From the NCBI RefSeq assembly GCF_000154705.2, contig NZ_CM002917.1, forward strand, positions 3,359,853-3,423,852: DNA of 64,000 bases, read 5' to 3'. The position numbers and the translations under genes were made by a program. The notes beneath the pieces were generated by a model. It saw nothing but the letters and a program-made list of their open reading frames with translations, searched no databases and was not told the DNA's origin. Shown one piece after another: positions 43,424-52,575 of this stretch. Numbering within the stretch: position 1 is the stretch's first letter; each line of letters opens with the position of its first letter. Origin of the DNA: Hoeflea phototrophica DFL-43 (GTDB lineage Bacteria; Pseudomonadota; Alphaproteobacteria; Rhizobiales; Rhizobiaceae).

Positions 43424-44368
43424 ATGACCGAACCGATTTTTTCTCCCTTCCCTATACAAAGCCCCACCGGCGCCCATCTTGCCGTGCGCCACATGCCGCC
43501 CCAGGGCCAGGCCCGCGGCGTGGTGCAGATCAACCATGGCCTGGCCGAGCACGCCGCCCGCTATGAACGCTTTGCCAGGTTTCTCGCGGCCCGTGGCTAT
43601 CACGCCTATGCCCACGACCATCGCGGCCATGGCGCCACCCGCGCCCCTGATTCGATCCCCGGCGCCTTTTCCGGGTCCGGCGGCGCGGCAAAGGTCATCG
43701 CCGATGTTACAGCCATCCATGCACTGATCGCCGAGCGCCATCCCGGCCTGCCGGTTGTCACCTTCGGCCATTCCATGGGCGGTTTAATCACTCTGAATTT
43801 CGCTCAAGCCCACCCTCAGGCAAGCGCGGCAGTTGCGATCTGGAATTCCAATTTCAATGCCGGAGTGCTCGGACGGGCTGGCCAGGCGCTGCTAGCGGTC
43901 GAAGCCTTTTTCAAGGGCTCGGACACACCCAGCACGATCCTGCCCAAACTCACCTTCCAGACCTGGGCAAAGGCAATGAAAGACAGCCGAACCGATTCCG
44001 ACTGGCTCTCACGCGATGAGGCCGAGGTCGATTCCTATATCGCCGATCCGCTTTGCGGCTGGGATGCCACCGTCAGCATGTGGCGCGATATTTTCGACAT
44101 GATCTATGCCGGCAGCAGAGCCGATAATCTGGCGCGGCTGCCAAAATCCCTGCCGGTCCATCTGATCGGCGGCGCCGAAGACCCCGCAACCGACAAGGGC
44201 GCGGCGGTCATCTGGCTGGTCTCGCAGATGAGGAAAGCCGGTCTTACCGATGTCAGCGCCGAAGTGCTGGCGGGGACCCGGCACGAAACCCTCAACGAGA
44301 TCAACAGCGACAAGGCCATGGCTGATTTTGCAAACTGGCTTGATCAGGTCATCGCGCCAGCGGCCTGA
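43424..44368 (+). CDS. Monoacylglycerol lipase/lysophospholipase-like alpha/beta hydrolase
   Basis: A 314-residue cytoplasmic hydrolase of the Hydrolase_4 type. The nucleophile elbow is TFGHSMGGLI (Ser in GHSMG), the oxyanion region is INHGLAEHAARY, and the DHRGHG segment is typical of PldB/MGLL-like enzymes. The late acid residue lies in the GGAEDPATDKG loop and the His in GTRHETLNEI. It should cleave acyl esters of mono-acyl glycerol- or phosphoglycerides. The start at 43424 gives the family N-terminus MTEPIFSPFPIQSPTGAHLA; a frame beginning 66 bp earlier has an implausible Cys-rich start. It may be co-transcribed with the TerC gene 114 bp downstream. Confidence 0.85.
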   Translation: MTEPIFSPFPIQSPTGAHLAVRHMPPQGQARGVVQINHGLAEHAARYERFARFLAARGYHAYAHDHRGHGATRAPDSIPGAFSGSGGAAKVIADVTAIHALIAERHPGLPVVTFGHSMGGLITLNFAQAHPQASAAVAIWNSNFNAGVLGRAGQALLAVEAFFKGSDTPSTILPKLTFQTWAKAMKDSRTDSDWLSRDEAEVDSYIADPLCGWDATVSMWRDIFDMIYAGSRADNLARLPKSLPVHLIGGAEDPATDKGAAVIWLVSQMRKAGLTDVSAEVLAGTRHETLNEINSDKAMADFANWLDQVIAPAA

Positions 44369-44482
44369 TCCTCGACCTGCAAAAACTGTCGCAACACCCA
44401 AGGCTCGGAAAGGCGCAGCTGCGGGCGTGACACACTCCGGAAAAACCTGCTAACTGACAATCCGCGAACCGGAGGGCCGACC

Positions 44483-45280
44483 ATGTTTGCAGACCTTTTC
44501 ACACTCGACAATTTCACCACATTCCTGGTTTTGACCGCGCTGGAAACAGTGCTCGGTTTTGACAATTTGCTCTACATCTCGATCGAGGCGAAAAAGGTCG
44601 ATCCGGCCCGCGCGGCGATGGTGCGCCGCTGGGGCATCATTCTCGCCATTGTGCTCAGGATCGTGCTGCTGTTTGTGGTGCTGCACCTGATCGCCCTGTT
44701 CGACGAGCCGTTCTTCGAGATCGCCTTGCCCTTTTTCTCAGGAGCCGTCAGCGGCCATTCGCTGATTGTGCTAGTCGGTGGCGTGTTCCTGATCTACACC
44801 GCGACCAAGGAGATTTTCCACATGATCGGCGTCGATGATCTGGAGCACGACACCAACCGTCCGGTGCGCCGCTCGGTCGCCGTCGCCCTGGTCTGGATCG
44901 TCGTCATGAACCTCGTCTTCTCCTTTGACACCGTGCTCTCGGCGGTCGCGCTGACCGACCATTTCATCGTCATGACCGCAGCGATCGTTGTTTCAGGCGC
45001 GCTGATGGTGCTGATGGCCGACACGGTTGCAAGCTTCCTCAACAAGAACCGCATGTACGAGGTGCTGGGCCTGTTCGTGTTGTTGCTGGTCGGTTTCATG
45101 CTGATGTCGGAAGGCGGTCACATCGCCCATCTCACCTTCTTCGGCTTCCCTGTCGAGCCGATGGCCAAGACCACCTTCTACTTCGTGCTGGTGACCCTGG
45201 TCGCAGTCGAAATCGTACAGTCGCGCTACCAGAAGCGGCTGCTTGCCGAGCGCGCGCTCAAGAACAAGACCGGAGCCTGA
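44483..45280 (+). CDS. TerC-family membrane protein
   Basis: A 265-residue inner-membrane protein with about seven helices. The TerC motif is LETVLGFDNLLYISIEAKKV, with the family's membrane-embedded Asp; a second acidic repeat is NLVFSFDTVLSAVALTD. TerC members are linked to tellurite resistance and, in better-studied cases (Alx/MntX-like), to Mn2+ export. GGAGG lies nine bases before the ATG. No yybP-ykoY (manganese) riboswitch motif is seen in the 114-bp leader. The neighbours (lipase, CoA-transferase) give no hint at the substrate. Confidence 0.88.
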   Translation: MFADLFTLDNFTTFLVLTALETVLGFDNLLYISIEAKKVDPARAAMVRRWGIILAIVLRIVLLFVVLHLIALFDEPFFEIALPFFSGAVSGHSLIVLVGGVFLIYTATKEIFHMIGVDDLEHDTNRPVRRSVAVALVWIVVMNLVFSFDTVLSAVALTDHFIVMTAAIVVSGALMVLMADTVASFLNKNRMYEVLGLFVLLLVGFMLMSEGGHIAHLTFFGFPVEPMAKTTFYFVLVTLVAVEIVQSRYQKRLLAERALKNKTGA

Positions 45281-45286
45281 TACCGC

Positions 45287-46501
45287 ATGAGCAATCCTGA
45301 CCCCTCGCACACCGCACCGGCCCCGCTTGCCGGTGTCCGGGTGATCGAACTGGCACGCATTCTGGCCGGGCCCTGGGCCGGTCAGCTGCTCGCCGATCTC
45401 GGTGCCGATGTGATCAAGATCGAGCATCCTCAGGGCGGCGACGACACCCGGCGCTGGGGTCCGCCCTTCGTCACCGGTGCGGATGGCGAAAACCTCTCGG
45501 CCGCCTATTATCATTCGGCCAACCGCGGCAAGCGCTCGATCACGCTCGACATCGCCAGCGCCGAGGGGGCTCGGACCGCACGTGATCTGATCGCCACCGC
45601 TGATGCGGTGATCGAGAACTTCAAGGTTGGCGGCCTGAAGAAATACGGCCTCGACTATGACAGTCTCAAGGCCGCCAATCCGCGTCTCGTCTATTGCTCG
45701 ATCACCGGCTTCGGCCAGACCGGGCCTTACGCCCCGCGCGCCGGTTATGATTTCATCATCCAGGCCATGGCCGGCATGATGTCGATCACCGGCGAGCCCG
45801 GCCGCGAGCCGCAAAAGGCGGGCGTTGCCATCTCCGACATCTTCACCGGGCTCTATTCGGTCATCGCCATTCAGGCAGCCCTTCGCCATGCGGAAAAGAC
45901 CGGCGAAGGTCAGATGATCGACATGGCGCTGTTTGACACCCAGGCCGGAATTCTGGGCAACCAGAACCTCAACTATCTGGTCTCCGGCGAGGCCCCGGTG
46001 CAGATGGGCAATGCCCATATGAACATCGCGCCCTATGAGGTGTTCCCGGTCTCTGATGGCCACGTCATCATCGCGGTCGGCAATGACGGCCAGTTCCAGC
46101 GCTTCTGCAAACTGCTGGGCGCCGGCGCCATGGCCGCCGATCCGGATTTCCAGACCAACCCGTCGCGCGTTGCTCACCGCGAGCGGCTGCGCACAGAAAT
46201 CATCGCGGCAATGAGCCGCTTCACCAAGGCCGGGATGCTCGCCGCCTGCGAAGCCAACGCCGTGCCTGCCGGACCGATCAACACTATCGCCGAGATGTTC
46301 GATGACCCGCAGGCAATTGCCCGCGGCATGCAGATGGAGCTGACCGATCAGGCGGGCACGGGAATTCCTTCGGTGCGCGCACCGATCATCCTGCCTGCCT
46401 CGCCGCTCAATTACGACCGGCCGAGTCCGCGTCTGGGTGAACACACCGATGATGTTCTCGAAGAACTCGAACGTTTGAAAAGCACAAGGAAGAAGACCTG
46501 A
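45287..46501 (+). CDS. CaiB/BaiF family CoA-transferase
   Basis: A 404-residue class III CoA-transferase. Key motifs: ILAGPWAGQLLADLGADVIK near residues 25-44, ENFKVGGLKKYGLDYDSL (family core), and the catalytic Asp184 in GVAISDIFTGLYSV. It moves CoA between acyl groups through an aspartyl-CoA intermediate. The stop codon overlaps the start of the ThDP enzyme (TGATG at 46499-46503), so the two are made as a coupled pair. This mirrors, but does not prove, the formyl-CoA transferase/oxalyl-CoA decarboxylase pairing in oxalate breakdown. Substrates are unknown. It begins 6 bp after the TerC stop codon and may belong to the same transcript. Confidence 0.88.
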   Translation: MSNPDPSHTAPAPLAGVRVIELARILAGPWAGQLLADLGADVIKIEHPQGGDDTRRWGPPFVTGADGENLSAAYYHSANRGKRSITLDIASAEGARTARDLIATADAVIENFKVGGLKKYGLDYDSLKAANPRLVYCSITGFGQTGPYAPRAGYDFIIQAMAGMMSITGEPGREPQKAGVAISDIFTGLYSVIAIQAALRHAEKTGEGQMIDMALFDTQAGILGNQNLNYLVSGEAPVQMGNAHMNIAPYEVFPVSDGHVIIAVGNDGQFQRFCKLLGAGAMAADPDFQTNPSRVAHRERLRTEIIAAMSRFTKAGMLAACEANAVPAGPINTIAEMFDDPQAIARGMQMELTDQAGTGIPSVRAPIILPASPLNYDRPSPRLGEHTDDVLEELERLKSTRKKT

Positions 46502-48183
46502 TGACTGGCATGCGAACCGGCGGGCAACTCATTGTCGACGCGCTCAAGGCCAATGGCGTGGAGCGGCTGTTCTGTGTGCCCGGCGAGAGCTATCTCGCAG
46601 TTCTCGACGCGCTGGTGGATTCGGGCGTCGGCGTCACCGTCTGCCGTCAGGAGGGCGGCGCGGCAATGATGGCAGATAGCTGGGGACGACTCACCGGCAA
46701 ACCCGGCGTCTGCTTCGTCACCCGCGGCCCCGGTGCCACCAATGCCACCGCCGGTCTGCACATCGCGCGCCAGGATTCGATCCCGATGGTGCTGTTCATC
46801 GGCCAGGTGCAGCGCGATGCGCGCGAACGCGAGGCCTTCCAGGAGGTCGAATACCGCCGCGCCTTCACCGAATTCGCCAAATGGGTGGCCGAGATCGATG
46901 ATCCGGCCCGCATCCCCGAATTCGTCAACCGCGCCTTCTCCGTCGCCCAGTCCGGCCGCCCTGGTCCTGTGGTGCTGGCGCTGCCCGAGGACGTGTTGCG
47001 CGAGATGGTCGAGAACCCGCCCGCCGAAATCCTTGCGAACCCGGTTCCCGCGATTCATCCGGGCGCGGCCCAGATCAAGGATCTTGCAGAACGCCTCGCC
47101 CGTGCCGAGCGCCCGGTGATGATCCTCGGCGGCACCCGCTGGACCGAAGGAGCGGTCCAGCAGGTCGAGCGCTTCGCCGAGCGGGCGCAGATCCCCGTTG
47201 GCTGCTCGTTCCGCCGCCAGATGCTGTTTGACCACACCCACCCCTGCTATGCCGGCGATGTCGGCATCGGCATCAACCCGGCGTTAGCTGATGAGATCAC
47301 CAACTCCGATCTGGTGCTGCTGGTCGGCGGACGTTTCTCCGAAATGCCCTCCTCGGGCTACACGTTGATGGACATTCCGCATCCCCGCCAGCCGCTGGTG
47401 CATGTCCATGCCGACAGCGACGAGCTTGGCCGTGTCTACCGCCCGACCCTGGCGATCAACGCGGATCCGGCCTCTTTCGCCGAGGCGCTGTCCGCCATCG
47501 ACACTGCCCCCTCGCCTGGCAGGGCCGAGCGGGTCGCGCGCATCCATGACGCCTATCTCACCTGGTCAACCCCGCCCGAAACCGGACCGGGCGACGTTCA
47601 TATGGGCCCGATCATCAACTGGCTGCGCGATCACCTGCCCGAAGACGCGATCCTGACCAATGGCGCGGGCAATTACGCCACCTGGGTGCACCGCTATGTG
47701 CGCTTCCAGAAATTCGCCACCCAGGCCGCCCCCGCCTCGGGTTCGATGGGCTATGGCGTGCCCGCCGCTGTGGCCGCCAAGCAGGCCTTCCCGGAGCGCA
47801 CCGTCGTGGCCTTCGCAGGTGATGGCTGCTTCATGATGCACGGCCAGGAGTTCGCCACCGCGATCCAGCACAAGCTTCCGGTCATCATCGTGGTGGTCAA
47901 CAACTCGATGTACGGCACCATCCGCATGCATCAGGAGCGCGACTACCCGGGCCGTGTGAGCGCGACCGAACTGACCAATCCGGACTTCGCGGCGCTGGCC
48001 CGCGCCTATGGCGGCCATGGCGAGACGGTGGAGAGAACCCAAGACTTCGCCGCCGCCTTCCAACGCGCCGAAGCCAGCGGCATACCGGCGATCATCGAGG
48101 TCAAGCTTGATCAACAGGCGATCACCCCGACACGGACATTGGAGCAAATCTCGGGCAGCGGGGTGACAAAGGCGCGCAGCTGA
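46501..48183 (+). CDS. Thiamine-diphosphate enzyme (acetolactate-synthase-like decarboxylase)
   Basis: A 560-residue ThDP enzyme with the N-terminal pyrimidine-binding domain (FCVPGESYLAVLDALVD, catalytic Glu in CRQEGGAAMMADSW), central domain (LILVGGTRWTEGAVQQV-like, GGRFSEMPSS) and C-terminal PP-binding domain (FAGDGCFMMHGQEFATAIQH then NNSMYGTIR, the GDG-X-NN motif). It is related to acetolactate synthase, benzoylformate decarboxylase and oxalyl-CoA decarboxylase. Because it overlaps a CoA-transferase gene, a 2-oxoacyl-CoA decarboxylase role is attractive; the fine-scale substrate pocket cannot be judged here. No FAD-binding-specific signature was checked. Confident as to family, not reaction. 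Confidence 0.85.
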   Translation: MTGMRTGGQLIVDALKANGVERLFCVPGESYLAVLDALVDSGVGVTVCRQEGGAAMMADSWGRLTGKPGVCFVTRGPGATNATAGLHIARQDSIPMVLFIGQVQRDAREREAFQEVEYRRAFTEFAKWVAEIDDPARIPEFVNRAFSVAQSGRPGPVVLALPEDVLREMVENPPAEILANPVPAIHPGAAQIKDLAERLARAERPVMILGGTRWTEGAVQQVERFAERAQIPVGCSFRRQMLFDHTHPCYAGDVGIGINPALADEITNSDLVLLVGGRFSEMPSSGYTLMDIPHPRQPLVHVHADSDELGRVYRPTLAINADPASFAEALSAIDTAPSPGRAERVARIHDAYLTWSTPPETGPGDVHMGPIINWLRDHLPEDAILTNGAGNYATWVHRYVRFQKFATQAAPASGSMGYGVPAAVAAKQAFPERTVVAFAGDGCFMMHGQEFATAIQHKLPVIIVVVNNSMYGTIRMHQERDYPGRVSATELTNPDFAALARAYGGHGETVERTQDFAAAFQRAEASGIPAIIEVKLDQQAITPTRTLEQISGSGVTKARS

Positions 48184-48229
48184 CAGGAAGCCGTCTTGCA
48201 AGTGCGCAATGCCGCACCACATGCAGAGC

Positions 48230-48643
48230 ATGAAAAATCTTACGCCCCTCACCGTCTGGTATGATGGCGAATGCCCCGTGTGCCGCCAGGAGGTGACGCT
48301 GTACAGCCGCATGGACCGCCATGACCTGATCAACTGGGTCGATATTGGCGCACTTGACGACACTGAGTTGCCGCCCGGCAAGAGCCGCGACGATCTGCTT
48401 GGCCGGTTTCACACCCGCCCGCAGAGCGCCGGAAGCGATCGCCCGGACAACAAGGACGGCTACCTGATCGGGGTGGATGCCTTTGCCGCGATCTGGCAGC
48501 GGCTGCCCTGGCTGAGACGAGGCGCATTCCTGTTTCACACGCCCGGCATCCGGCAGCTCGCAAAACTCGGCTATCTCGGATTTCTCAAATGGCAGCGCGG
48601 CCATCGCGCCCGCCGCGAAGCGGTTGCCAAGGCCATCACCTGA
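48230..48643 (+). CDS. DCC-family thiol-disulphide-like protein (DUF393)
   Basis: A 137-residue protein with the family's N-terminal DxxCPxC motif: LTVWYDGECPVCRQEVTLYS. The rest is a thioredoxin-like short fold with WQRLPWLRRG and LAKLGYLGFLKW. DUF393/DCC proteins are predicted thiol-disulphide oxidoreductases, but substrates are unknown. It starts 46 bp after the ThDP enzyme on the same strand and may be part of that operon. Of three in-frame Met codons (48209, 48221, 48230) the last is closest to the conserved motif; none has a strong ribosome site, so the start is uncertain. Confidence 0.75.
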   Translation: MKNLTPLTVWYDGECPVCRQEVTLYSRMDRHDLINWVDIGALDDTELPPGKSRDDLLGRFHTRPQSAGSDRPDNKDGYLIGVDAFAAIWQRLPWLRRGAFLFHTPGIRQLAKLGYLGFLKWQRGHRARREAVAKAIT

Positions 48644-48682
48644 CCCTGGCCCGAAGCGCAACACCAGCCCGGTCCGGGTAAA

Positions 48683-49021
48683 TCAGCCTCTCAGATGCGC
48701 CGTGTGCTGATAGACAGAGGTCGAACGCGCGCCAGAGCGGCAATAGCCAAGCATGGGTTGAGGCATTTCCTCGATCGCGTCGACCATCTCGCGCACCGCA
48801 TCCGCCGTCACGCCCATCGGGCCGATGGGAATATGCCGCACCTCAAGCCCGAGCGCTTCAGCGGCCTGCTTGACGCTGTCAAAGCCCGGCTGGTCCGGCG
48901 CTTCGCCGTCGGGACGGTGACAGACGATTGACTTGAACCCGGCCGCCTTGATGGCTTCGAGGTCCTCGGCGGAAATCTGCCCGGCGACGGAATAGGTTTC
49001 ATTGATCGGTCGAAGGTCCAT
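48683..49021 (-). CDS. TIGR01244/DUF442 phosphatase-like (beta-lactamase hydrolase-like) protein
   Basis: A 112-residue protein with a Cys-based phosphatase loop, LGYCRSGARSTSVYQ (C-x5-R), and the family N-terminus DLRPINETYSVAGQIS. This matches the small TIGR01244/DUF442 proteins, which have a protein-tyrosine-phosphatase-like fold and are often fused to rhodanese or metallo-hydrolase domains in sulphide metabolism (Blh-like). Here it stands alone. The start at 49021 is set by homology; the ribosome site is weak. Its gene is divergent from the iron-type permease. Confidence 0.75.
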   Translation of the reverse strand: MDLRPINETYSVAGQISAEDLEAIKAAGFKSIVCHRPDGEAPDQPGFDSVKQAAEALGLEVRHIPIGPMGVTADAVREMVDAIEEMPQPMLGYCRSGARSTSVYQHTAHLRG

Positions 49022-49273
49022 GACGATGCCCGTTTTCTGCAAGGAGGCCGCGCGGCGGGGCCGGAGCGGCGGCAAGAATTGCTGTGTGCAAGGTTTAGGC
49101 AATGGCCTGCGCGGCGTCAATGTGCCACGAGCAACGCCTGTGCCGCCGGTTGACGCTAAAACCTGCATGAATTACTCCACAATCACACAGCATGGCGTTT
49201 CCATGTCTTCACAGGATGCGGAAGCACTTTGATACAGCGACGTCTGGCACCTTAGACAAAGGACATCCCGCCC

Positions 49274-50944
49274 GTGGGCGAACGCGCACTCAAGATCCTG
49301 GCCTGGATAGTCTCGCTGCTGTGCCTGGCGCCCATTGTTGCGGTCGCCTTCGCGGCCGTGTCGGGAACCTTCGACACCTGGAACAGCCTGATGGGCACGG
49401 TGATGCCGGGCTATGCCTGGACCACGCTGCAACTGGTCGTTCTGGTGGGGATTGGCACGGCAATTGTCGGCACGGCAACCGCCTGGCTGGTGACCACCTG
49501 CCATTTCCCCTTCCGCCGCACCTTCGAGATCGTGCTGGCGCTGCCGCTGGCATTTCCCGCCTATGTGCTCGCCTATGCCTACACCGATCTGCTCGATCAC
49601 CCCGGCGCGGTGCAGACGGCGCTGCGTGATGTCACCGGCTGGGGGCCGCGCGATTACTGGTTCCCCGAAATCCGCTCGCTCGGCGGCGCCGCCGCGATGC
49701 TGGTTTTCGTGCTCTACCCCTATGTTTATCTGCTCGCCCGCGCTGCGTTCCTGAAGCAGTCGCCGACCGCCTATTTCGCCGCCCGCACCCTCGGCCACAC
49801 GCCCTGGTCCGCCTTCTGGCGCGTCAGCCTGCCGATGGCGCGGCCAGCCATCGCCGGTGGTGTGCTGCTGGCGCTGATGGAAACCATTGCCGATTTCGGC
49901 ACCGTGGCGCATTTCGGCGTGCAGACCTTCGCCACCGGGATCTATCACGCCTGGTTCTCGATGGGTGACCGCATGGCCGCTTCGCAGCTGGCGCTCTGCC
50001 TGCTCGTCGTGGCGCTGACCTTCGCCCTGCTGGAACGCGCCCAGCGAGGCGCTGCCAAACGCTTCCCTGCCGGGTCGAGACAGGAAACCATGGAACGCCA
50101 CCCGCTCGCAGGCTGGCGCGCCGCGAGCGCCTTCGCAGCCTGTGCGGTGCCGGTGGCAATCGGCTTTGCGATCCCGCTCGTGGTACTGTTCGACATGGCA
50201 ATTGACGCCGGCCGATCGCCGTTTTCGCCGCGCTATCTCGGCTATGTCGAAAACACCCTGACACTGGCCTCGATCACGGCACTGATCACCGTCGCAGCCG
50301 CGGTTGTTATCGGCTTTTGCGCCCGCATTGCACCTAGCCTGGCCGCGCGCTTTTCCGCCACCGCGGCCGGCATCGGTTACGCCGTGCCCGGCGGTGTCAT
50401 CGCGGTCGGCCTGCTTGTCCCATTCGCAGCCCTCGACAACATGATCGACGCCTGGGCGCGGACCAATTTCGAAGTTTCCACCGGCCTCCTGTTCACCGGA
50501 TCCATCGGGCTTCTGGTGGTGGCCTATATGGTCCGCTTCATCGCCGCCGCCCTCGGTGCCTTCGACACCGGCATTTCCGCAATCAAGCCCAACATCGACG
50601 CCGCCGCGCGCACGCTCGGACGCGGCTCCGGCCGGATGCTGTTCGAGATCCACCTGCCGCTGCTCAGGCCGAGCCTGCTCACCGCGCTGCTGATCGTCTT
50701 TGTCGACGTCATGAAGGAACTGCCGGCAACCCTGATCATGCGGCCCTTCAATTTCGACACGCTGGCCGTCCAGGCCTACCGCCTCGCCTCCGACGAACGC
50801 CTGCAACAGGCAGCCCTGCCCTCGCTGATGATCGTCGGCTTCGGCCTGCTGCCGGTGATCCTGCTGTGCTACACGATCGGCAAGACAGGCCGGACCAAAA
50901 CAGCGGTCAGGCCGAAGATTGATGCGTTCGTGCCAGCCGGGTGA
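49274..50944 (+). CDS. Iron-type ABC transporter permease, fused double-domain (FbpB-like)
   Basis: A 556-residue inner-membrane permease with twelve helices in two BPD_transp_1 halves. The first EAA-like loop is AARTLGHTPWSAFWRVSLPM and the second is AARTLGRGSGRMLFEIHLPL. GTG start with AAAGGA nine bases upstream. It belongs to the same family as the permease at 34307 but is a separate gene. No ATPase or binding-protein gene follows on this strand; the intact iron binding protein at 54932 is on the other strand 4 kb away. The product would import Fe3+ or a similar ion only if partners are encoded elsewhere. Alternative substrate: thiamine or phosphonate. Confidence 0.83.
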   Translation: MGERALKILAWIVSLLCLAPIVAVAFAAVSGTFDTWNSLMGTVMPGYAWTTLQLVVLVGIGTAIVGTATAWLVTTCHFPFRRTFEIVLALPLAFPAYVLAYAYTDLLDHPGAVQTALRDVTGWGPRDYWFPEIRSLGGAAAMLVFVLYPYVYLLARAAFLKQSPTAYFAARTLGHTPWSAFWRVSLPMARPAIAGGVLLALMETIADFGTVAHFGVQTFATGIYHAWFSMGDRMAASQLALCLLVVALTFALLERAQRGAAKRFPAGSRQETMERHPLAGWRAASAFAACAVPVAIGFAIPLVVLFDMAIDAGRSPFSPRYLGYVENTLTLASITALITVAAAVVIGFCARIAPSLAARFSATAAGIGYAVPGGVIAVGLLVPFAALDNMIDAWARTNFEVSTGLLFTGSIGLLVVAYMVRFIAAALGAFDTGISAIKPNIDAAARTLGRGSGRMLFEIHLPLLRPSLLTALLIVFVDVMKELPATLIMRPFNFDTLAVQAYRLASDERLQQAALPSLMIVGFGLLPVILLCYTIGKTGRTKTAVRPKIDAFVPAG

Positions 50945-51066
50945 GGTCCGCTGAGGGCGGGGAGCAGTCTTTCGCTGCGGGCTGCGCCAAGGTCCGCTAT
51001 GCAGGACGATGTAGAATACACCAAACAAACTGGACCCTCTCAGTCACACATCTGGCCTTCGATAGG

Positions 51067-51963
51067 CTACTTCAAGATGCTGGAAAATCCATCGGGTCCG
51101 GCCAAGAAATCCAGAAAACTTCTCACCTTCGCAGGCAGATAGCTGCGATCAGCATAGATGGCCTGAATATGTAATTTCGGCCACGCGATCATCGGCAGTA
51201 CGGCTTCAAGTCTGCCGTCTTCTATATCGTCCTGAGCGGCCCAGTTCGGAAGCATGGCAAAGCCCATGCCAGCAACAGCCGCTTGATGGAGAATGCTCTC
51301 GTTGGCGCTCACCAAGATTGGCCTGAGTTTGACATCTACCCCGTCTTCACCGCCGAACTTGATCCGGCCGTCCGCAGCTACCTGATCATAAGCAAGCATA
51401 GGCGCGTTGTTGAGATCACCGGTGGTTTTGGGACGGCCAAAGTTATCCAGAAAAGCAGGGGCAGCTACCAGTTGAAACGTAACATCTGCCAGTTTTCGCG
51501 CGATCAAGCCCTCATCCAACTTAAACGCAACACGCAGTGCCAGATCGACACCCTCTTCAACCATGCTTATCTTGCGGCCACTTAAGTCGACATCAAAAGT
51601 CACATGCGGGTTTAGCTGATGATAGGCGGTCAATAGTTTCGCAAAGGCCGGATTGGACATCCAGACAGGCATCGACATTCTGAGCGTACCGCGCGGCGAA
51701 AGACTGTTTGAGATCAATTGCGCTTCGGCTTTGGCTAGCTCGTCAAGCAAAGGGCGGATCGTTTGCAGGTACTGCGCGCCAGCCTCGGTCAGACTGACGT
51801 TCCGGCTGTTGCGATTGAGCAGGCGCGCACCGACGCGCGCTTCGACATGTTTGACGTGTTTGCTGGTCATCGCAGGCGAGAGGCCAAGGCGCTCCGCCAC
51901 GGCAGAGAAGTTTTTGTGTTCAGCGACTTCGGCAAAAACACGCAGGCTCAGAAGTGTGTCCAT
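51067..51963 (-). CDS. LysR-family transcriptional regulator
   Basis: A 298-residue regulator. The N-terminal winged helix (MDTLLSLRVFAEVAEHKNFS, AERLGLSPAMTSKHVKHVEA, LLNRNSRNVSLTEAG) is followed by a substrate-binding domain of normal length. It diverges from the DoxX/VOC/cytochrome b cluster across 117 bp, the standard layout in which LysR controls its neighbour. The shared gap has short inverted pieces (ATTA-6-TAAT at 51991-52004) that could be half-sites, but nothing is decisive. The start at 51963 has a modest GTGAG upstream; the TTG two codons earlier is not needed. The inducer is unknown. Confidence 0.88.
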   Translation of the reverse strand: MDTLLSLRVFAEVAEHKNFSAVAERLGLSPAMTSKHVKHVEARVGARLLNRNSRNVSLTEAGAQYLQTIRPLLDELAKAEAQLISNSLSPRGTLRMSMPVWMSNPAFAKLLTAYHQLNPHVTFDVDLSGRKISMVEEGVDLALRVAFKLDEGLIARKLADVTFQLVAAPAFLDNFGRPKTTGDLNNAPMLAYDQVAADGRIKFGGEDGVDVKLRPILVSANESILHQAAVAGMGFAMLPNWAAQDDIEDGRLEAVLPMIAWPKLHIQAIYADRSYLPAKVRSFLDFLAGPDGFSSILK

Positions 51964-52080
51964 TATCAACTCACAGTAAACGGTAGACCAATTAATAGCC
52001 TAATGATGCCTCTAGGGGAATGGTTTATTCCTGATCTCATCCCAACACGCTAAAGAAGCGGTTTTTAGGAAGAGAACGAC

Positions 52081-52509
52081 ATGACAACGATTGACACGAA
52101 CCCCGTACAAGCCGGCAAGGGCTGGACTATTGGCCTATGGGGCGCCCAAGGCCTTTTGGCCGCAATGTTCCTGATGGCAGGCTCGACAAAGCTGATGTCC
52201 GGATCGGCCGAATTGGTCGCGATGGGTATGGGCTGGGCGGAAAACGCGCCCTTATTCCTGATCAAATTCATTGGCCTTGCCGAGGTAGCAGGCGCGCTTG
52301 GCCTGATCCTGCCATCTGCGACACGCATCATGCCGCATCTGACGAAACTGGCCGCGACCGGTCTGGCCGTGATTATGGTTCTGGCCGCTGGCCTGCACAT
52401 CACACGCGGCGAATTCGAAGTGGTGCCGGTCAACGTGATCCTCTTTGCACTGACCGCATTTGTGATCTGGGGCCGCACCAAGAAGGCACCGATCGCACCG
52501 CGCGCTTGA
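52081..52509 (+). CDS. DoxX-family membrane protein
   Basis: A 142-residue, four-helix inner-membrane protein with the DoxX-like start LWGAQGLLAAMFLMAGSTKL, a second helix FIKFIGLAEVAGALGLILPS and GGlu/His residues expected near a quinol or thiol site. DoxX relatives couple to quinone or thiosulphate chemistry in some bacteria and to redox stress in others. It is the first gene of a five-gene unit with a LysR regulator divergent from it (LysR, DoxX, VOC, cytochrome b, ferric-reductase-like). GGAAG lies nine bases before the ATG. Confidence 0.8.
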   Translation: MTTIDTNPVQAGKGWTIGLWGAQGLLAAMFLMAGSTKLMSGSAELVAMGMGWAENAPLFLIKFIGLAEVAGALGLILPSATRIMPHLTKLAATGLAVIMVLAAGLHITRGEFEVVPVNVILFALTAFVIWGRTKKAPIAPRA

Positions 52510-52575
52510 TCCACCCTGACGCGCCCCGGCCTCTCCCGCCGGGGCGCCCTTTCTTCTGCAATAGGTCGCCATCCC

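Noticed and set aside
44369..44482. Manganese (yybP-ykoY) riboswitch ahead of the TerC gene
   Set aside because: The leader is only 114 bp and the conserved riboswitch core could not be found.
49172..51028. Long minus-strand frame (618 codons) opposite the permease at 49274
   Set aside because: The sense strand encodes clear membrane helices and EAA loops; the antisense product is Gly/Gln/Glu/Arg-rich and structureless.
51991..52004. ATTA-6-TAAT as a LysR operator
   Set aside because: The arms are only four bases of A/T, expected by chance in AT-rich promoter DNA; no T-N11-A site stood out.
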